A DNA stretch of 16,800 nucleotides, taken from the NCBI GenBank assembly GCA_041192685.1, contig JBEEMM010000016.1, forward strand, positions 1 to 16,800, given 5' to 3'. Positions 13,892 through 16,800 of this stretch are shown piece by piece (the stretch's first letter is position 1; the number at the start of each line of letters is the position of its first letter). The position numbers were made by a program, and so were the translations under genes. The DNA is from TMED14 sp041192685 (GTDB lineage Bacteria > Bacteroidota > Bacteroidia > Flavobacteriales > Schleiferiaceae). The notes beneath the pieces are model-generated. The model was not told the origin of the DNA. It did no database searches and worked only from the letters and a program-made list of their open reading frames with translations.

Positions 13892-15039
13892 TTCTGCTCT
13901 TGGCGGCCGTGGTTTCTTCGTGCGGAGTCAAACCTACTGCCTCGACTGCCTCAAAGGCGACCCGGGTTATGCTCACCACGGCTGAGGCACTCGATGCCTC
14001 TGACACGGTATGGATCACGGGCTACAATCCGGAGCTTGGTGGCTGGAGTGGCCGCGGAGTCGCGATGCAGCGCAGCGCAAGCCATGAATGGCGTGCGGAG
14101 TTTCAAACCAAAGACAGCGCAATGGCCTTCAAGTTCACGCTGGGTTCCTGGGCCAAAGAAGCCCGACTGGCTGCAGGCCGCCCTTTTGGCGACGTGGCAG
14201 GCTACCGCGGAATGGACACCGCCTTTCACGCCCTAGCATTCAGCGCAGCCCAACGACTAAACGACGGCCAGGTGACAGGACTTCTTGCCGAGCGCCTTAC
14301 TCCGCCTGACCCCAAGGGAGTGTTCCCCCAACGCCCGATGTGGGTGTGGACTTCGGCGCCCATAAGCCCAGGCCAGAAGTACGATTTGCTGCTGCTCTCC
14401 GACGGTCAAAACTGCTTTGATCCTGCGAAGACCAGTTTTGGTGTGGATTGGGCGGTCGACGAGGCATTGGCCCAGCTCGAGGCCGCGGGCGAAATTCCGC
14501 CTACCATCGCCGTCGGACTGCAGTGCTCGTTGGACCCCGACAACCAACGTCGCAAAGAGTACGGCCCTGGAGCGGTCGGCGACGCCTACGCAGAGTATTT
14601 GACGCAGACGCTGCTGCCTTGGGTCGAGTCCCAATTCAATCTAAGCGGCCGCCGCTATTTTGCCGGTTCTTCGATGGGCGGAATCCTCGGCTTTCGCTTA
14701 ATGCATGGCTATCCAGATCTTTGGGACGGAATCCTGTCGTTTTCGCCCGCCATCTACATTGAAGCAGGGGGTGGGCTGGTCGTGGACGGTCTTAGTCCGT
14801 GGAAGGCCAAAAACTACTTTTGGCCTCAGGGCAAGCGCTCCTATTTCTACAACGGCGGAGTTGGTCTTGATGCGGCCCTTCAGCCCGGCATTGACCGAAT
14901 GCTAGAGCAGCTTCGTACCCAAGGGTTTATACTCGGTACCGACTACCAGTGGAAGCTCGATTCAAAGGCCAATCACGACGAGTACGCCTGGCGCCAGCAC
15001 TTTCCTGATGCCTACCGGTGGGTGAACAGCAACCAGTAG
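13867..15039 (+). CDS. Lipoprotein with N-terminal carbohydrate-binding-like domain and putative esterase domain
   Basis: The 390-residue product has a TTG start 25 bases inside the end of ppx. That start is favoured because it preserves a lipoprotein signal (short basic N-terminus, 'ILVLLLAAVV' and lipobox VSSC with Cys19), whereas the first ATG (codon 35) would lose it. Residues ~45-130 look like a CBM20/E-set beta-sandwich ('TVWITGYNPELGGWSG', 'AMAFKFTLGSWAKEAR'). Residues ~150-390 are an alpha/beta-hydrolase of the enterochelin-esterase-like 'putative esterase' family. They contain 'YDLLLLSDGQNCF' (172-184), nucleophile elbow 'FAGSSMGG' (265-272, Ser269) and a C-terminal 'NHDEYAWRQHFPDAYRW' with likely catalytic His370. 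The substrate is unknown: a sugar ester, siderophore ester or feruloyl-type ester are all possible. It is probably periplasmic or surface-exposed and co-transcribed with ppk1/ppx. Confidence 0.85.
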   Translation: MGAAPRILVLLLAAVVSSCGVKPTASTASKATRVMLTTAEALDASDTVWITGYNPELGGWSGRGVAMQRSASHEWRAEFQTKDSAMAFKFTLGSWAKEARLAAGRPFGDVAGYRGMDTAFHALAFSAAQRLNDGQVTGLLAERLTPPDPKGVFPQRPMWVWTSAPISPGQKYDLLLLSDGQNCFDPAKTSFGVDWAVDEALAQLEAAGEIPPTIAVGLQCSLDPDNQRRKEYGPGAVGDAYAEYLTQTLLPWVESQFNLSGRRYFAGSSMGGILGFRLMHGYPDLWDGILSFSPAIYIEAGGGLVVDGLSPWKAKNYFWPQGKRSYFYNGGVGLDAALQPGIDRMLEQLRTQGFILGTDYQWKLDSKANHDEYAWRQHFPDAYRWVNSNQ

Positions 15040-15060
15040 CTAGCAGCTAGCAACTAGCTG
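15040..15060. repeat. CTAG heptamer array, left copy; also a hairpin
   Basis: Three tandem 7-base units are seen: CTAGCAG, CTAGCAA and CTAGCTG, with CTAG exactly every seven bases (15040, 15047, 15054). The array fills the gap between the convergent esterase and peroxiredoxin genes and contains the peroxiredoxin stop codon (15054-15056). It also folds into a perfect 8-bp stem (15043-15050 with 15054-15061) with loop CAA. It could act as a transcription end or RNA stabiliser, although no T-tract follows. Its reverse complement matches the copy at 15665-15685 at 18 of 21 positions. Confidence 0.8.
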
Positions 15061-15632
15061 CGAACGTAGTTCAGAGGGCAAACCTCACCGCGCTCTTCAA
15101 AGTACTGCCATGCGTCAATCTCGCGAAGAATGTCGTCGACGTGGCGCATTACGGTAAAGAAGTTAACCGACTGGTAGCGCACAATGCCTTGGCGGTCGAT
15201 GAGGAAGGTTCCGCGCAAGGCGATGCGATCTCCTTCGGCGTGCAGCTGCCCCTCTTCGTCGTAGGTCCAATCGCCGTGGAGTACGTCAAAGTTGTGGCTA
15301 ATGGTTTTGTTGAGGTCCGCTATGATAGGGTAGGTAATGCCTTGAATGCCTCCGTTTGCCTTGCTTAGCTTAAGCCAAGCTTGGTGGGCAGAGTCGGTGT
15401 CGGTAGAGCAGGCGACAAGCTGCACGTTGCGCTTCTCAAACTCAGCAAGGTTGGCCTGAAACTCGTGCATTTCAATAGGGCAAACTCCGCTAAAGTCTTT
15501 GGGATAAAAGAATAAAAGCACATACTTGCTGCCCTCGTACTGCGAAATTCCAAAGTCGTTGACGAGTTCGCCTCCGTTAATGATGGCTTTGGCTGTGAAT
15601 TCTGGGGCTTTTTTACCTACTAATAGCGACAT
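15054..15632 (-). CDS. 2-Cys peroxiredoxin (AhpC/Prx1 type)
   Basis: This thiol peroxidase of 192 residues reduces hydrogen peroxide and organic hydroperoxides. The peroxidatic motif P-x-x-x-S-x-x-C is present as 'PKDFSGVCPIE' (44-54) with Cys51. The resolving Cys185 is in 'GEVCPLNYV' (182-190) near the C-terminus, so this is a typical 2-Cys enzyme that works as a homodimer. The motif uses Ser where Thr is more common, and Ile in the usual 'VCPTE' position. Between 'FDVLHG' and 'ALRGTFLID' there is a ~15-residue charged extension ('DWTYDEEGQLHAEGDR') longer than in E. coli AhpC; I believe similar extensions occur in flavobacterial relatives. It has its own promoter, is transcribed alone or after ZIP, and is bracketed by inverted CTAG-heptamer arrays. 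Its electron donor (AhpF or thioredoxin) is not in the window. Confidence 0.93.
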   Translation of the reverse strand: MSLLVGKKAPEFTAKAIINGGELVNDFGISQYEGSKYVLLFFYPKDFSGVCPIEMHEFQANLAEFEKRNVQLVACSTDTDSAHQAWLKLSKANGGIQGITYPIIADLNKTISHNFDVLHGDWTYDEEGQLHAEGDRIALRGTFLIDRQGIVRYQSVNFFTVMRHVDDILREIDAWQYFEERGEVCPLNYVRS

Positions 15633-15655
15633 GGGATGCTTTTTTGATTGAGCAC

Positions 15656-15663
15656 CAAAGATA
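15656..15663 (-). promoter_or_regulatory. -7 element for the peroxiredoxin gene
   Basis: The minus strand reads TATCTTTG, a perfect TAnnTTTG, 23 bases before the ATG. The region where a -33 element would lie (about 15682-15690) falls in the right-hand CTAG heptamer array, and no TTG is visible there. Confidence 0.6.
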
Positions 15664-15664
15664 G

Positions 15665-15685
15665 TAACTAGTTGCTCGCTGCTAG
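15665..15685. repeat. CTAG heptamer array, right copy, inverted relative to the left copy
   Basis: The units are CTAGTTG (15668), CTCGCTG (15675, one base off CTAG) and CTAGTGA (15682), again with exact 7-base spacing. The array holds the stop codon of the ZIP-like gene (15682-15684 on the minus strand) and lies just upstream of the peroxiredoxin -7 box. It matches the reverse complement of the left copy at 18 of 21 positions. Confidence 0.75.
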
Positions 15686-16401
15686 TGACCGTGCCCGGCG
15701 AAGCCGCTCAGCACGTAGCCTGCGGCGATGCCCACCAGCACGATGCCCCAGGTACGCAAGGGAATGCGATGGTCTTTTTGGACCTCAAACAAAATGGTGC
15801 TGGAGACGTGCAAAAAGATTCCCACAACAAGGCTGCCGACTACTACATCGACTAGGGGATGTTCTGGAATTAACCAACCGGCAGCCGCGCCGAGCATCGG
15901 AGCAAGTCCAAGGGCCCCCATGGCCAGCCATGCTTGGCGAGTACTGATTCCCTGCTGCCGCAGCCAAGATGCTACCAGTGCTGCTATAGGTAGGTTGTGC
16001 ACGCCCAAGGAGATGACCAGGGCTGCCTGAGAGTCTTCTCTTAAGCCAAAAAGCGGAACCGCTTCGGCAAAAGAGTGAATCCAGAGTCCGACGAATGCAG
16101 GCCATGGATTTCCATGTCCCTGGGCGTGCCCGTGTTCCAATCCCTTGGAGAGTCCGTCAAGGGCAAACTGCAGAAAGTATCCGATAACAATCCAGAGACC
16201 CCAGGTGCTGCTCGGCACGGAGCCGATATGGCTCGACTCCGCGAGGGTAGGCATCCATAAAAACACGGTAACGGCAAACAAAAAGGCGCCCGAGAAGGCG
16301 TTGGTTGCGGCAAGCCATTTGCTGGGTAGCATTTGACCCCCAAGCCAAGCACCCAACAGCAAGGGCAGCATCAGGCCCAGAAGCAGCAGCGTTTCGTTCA
16401 T
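15682..16401 (-). CDS. ZIP-like metal transporter
   Basis: The 239-residue protein is very hydrophobic, with about eight predicted membrane segments (for example 4-22, 35-52, 66-82, 101-119, 126-146, 156-176, 184-204, 217-234). A His-rich loop 'EHGHAQGHG' (89-97) and a terminal 'GHGH' resemble the variable metal-binding loop of ZIP proteins. The metal-site helices read 'LWIHSFAEAVPLFG' (His109, Glu113) and 'LGVHNLPIAALVAS' (His135). These correspond to the HSxxEG and HE/NIPxE signatures, but the second lacks the usual carboxylate after Pro. It probably moves a divalent metal such as zinc across the inner membrane, though direction and metal are not shown. The ATG at 16401 is four bases from a perfect -7 box. 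The stop codon lies in a CTAG repeat unit. Confidence 0.8.
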   Translation of the reverse strand: MNETLLLLGLMLPLLLGAWLGGQMLPSKWLAATNAFSGAFLFAVTVFLWMPTLAESSHIGSVPSSTWGLWIVIGYFLQFALDGLSKGLEHGHAQGHGNPWPAFVGLWIHSFAEAVPLFGLREDSQAALVISLGVHNLPIAALVASWLRQQGISTRQAWLAMGALGLAPMLGAAAGWLIPEHPLVDVVVGSLVVGIFLHVSSTILFEVQKDHRIPLRTWGIVLVGIAAGYVLSGFAGHGH

Positions 16402-16405
16402 TGCG

Positions 16406-16413
16406 CAAAAGTA
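16406..16413 (-). promoter_or_regulatory. -7 element for the ZIP-like gene
   Basis: The minus strand reads TACTTTTG, a perfect TAnnTTTG, ending four bases before the ATG at 16401. The stretch TTTGCGCA just before this ATG closely resembles TTTGCGCC before def, and again predicts a leaderless transcript. Confidence 0.6.
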
Positions 16414-16446
16414 CGGCCGTCGAGGCTGTAGCTTGTTTGGCCTGAA

Positions 16447-16800
16447 TTAGGCTGCAAACAGGTTGTAGAGGGCGCGGCCTGCGCCAAAGACCACGGCGGC
16501 CATTACGACCCAGCGCACGGCGGGTTGGGCGGCTGGAATCCGCACCACGTAGCGCGCTCCGATCCAGGCTCCGAGGGCCGAACCCACCGCGAGCCACAGG
16601 GCTGCGCTCCATACGACGTCGCCCATGAAGAGGTAGACGAGTGTGGCGGGCAGGGCAAGGACCAGTGCGAGAATGAGTTTGATGACGTTGGCGTCGCGCA
16701 GGGTCCAGCGCTGCGCCAGCACGAGGGCGGCGAGCATCATAATTCCGATGCCCATTTGAACGAATCCGCCATAAAGGCCAATAGCAAAGAAGGTTAGCCA
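16447..16800 (-). CDS. TauE/SafE family membrane permease, C-terminal part (5' end outside window)
   Basis: The frame runs from the right edge of the window to a TAA at 16447-16449, giving at least 117 residues. The visible part starts 'WLTFFAIGLYGGFVQMGIGI', which is the internal G-x-Y-G-G-F-x-Q-x-G repeat of the TauE/SafE (DUF81) family, followed by 'LRDANVIKLILALVLALPAT' and two further membrane helices. Family members are proposed to export sulfite, sulfoacetate or other small anions, but most are uncharacterised, so the substrate is open. A Met inside the visible part (at 16755) is internal to this conserved helix and is not the real start. Forty-five bases separate its stop from the ZIP-like gene. 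Confidence 0.85.
   Translation of the reverse strand, partial: WLTFFAIGLYGGFVQMGIGIMMLAALVLAQRWTLRDANVIKLILALVLALPATLVYLFMGDVVWSAALWLAVGSALGAWIGARYVVRIPAAQPAVRWVVMAAVVFGAGRALYNLFAA

Noticed and set aside
15040..15685. Peroxiredoxin plus flanking inverted repeats as an insertion sequence
   Set aside because: No transposase is encoded, the repeats are internally tandem rather than classical terminal repeats, and no target duplication is visible.
16440..16452. GCCT/AGGC stem at the end of the TauE-like gene as a terminator
   Set aside because: The stem has only four base pairs and no T-tract on the minus strand.

Overview
The window looks like a chromosomal segment of a Bacteroidota bacterium, probably Flavobacteriales. 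The evidence is a type IX secretion C-terminal sorting tail at the left edge, a DUF5606 gene (a family typical of Bacteroidota), the ruvX/def/mazG neighbourhood, lipoproteins with Bacteroidota-style signal peptides, and TAnnTTTG promoter elements in front of several operons. The DNA is richer in G+C by eye than most Flavobacteriales, so a Schleiferiaceae/Cryomorphaceae-like lineage is a reasonable guess but is not proven. Most of the window is dense housekeeping sequence. There is no rRNA, tRNA, CRISPR array, prophage or insertion sequence that I can see, and no stretch over 300 bases lacks a gene.

Layout. Positions 1-190 (+) hold the tail of a secreted protein, followed by two rho-independent terminators. 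Positions 342-4426 (-) are a tight operon: miaA (tRNA i6A37 modification), lpxK (lipid A 4'-kinase), gatB (amidotransferase subunit) and a small DUF4369-like lipoprotein. Positions 4466-4795 (+) hold a short unidentified gene divergent from miaA. Its 3' end overlaps that of the next minus-strand operon, 4771-7951: ruvX, dapD, a CCA-adding-type nucleotidyltransferase with an HD domain, and a pRiA4b ORF-3-like gene with an acidic tail. Positions 8006-10325 (+), divergent from ruvX, hold def, a small lipoprotein, a DUF5606 gene and mazG, all overlapping. Positions 10377-15039 (+) hold a polyphosphate cluster: a SixA-like histidine phosphatase, ppk1, a short ppx/gppA and a lipoprotein esterase. 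Positions 15054-16800 (-) hold a 2-Cys peroxiredoxin, a ZIP-like metal transporter and the C-terminal part of a TauE/SafE permease.

How the genes work together. Three themes recur: translation and tRNA quality (miaA, gatB, cca, ruvX, def), envelope and cell wall precursors (lpxK for lipid A; dapD for diaminopimelate/lysine), and phosphate and nucleotide housekeeping (mazG, ppk1, ppx). Many neighbours share ATGA-type or longer overlaps, which suggests translational coupling.

The most unusual signal is not a gene. It is a pair of short arrays of a CTAG-containing heptamer, in inverted orientation on either side of the peroxiredoxin gene. The arrays carry the stop codons of two genes, abut that of a third, and one of them forms a perfect hairpin. 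A second pattern is that several operon-leading genes have a -7 box only 3-4 bases before the ATG, which predicts leaderless mRNAs. I found no convincing new multi-gene system.
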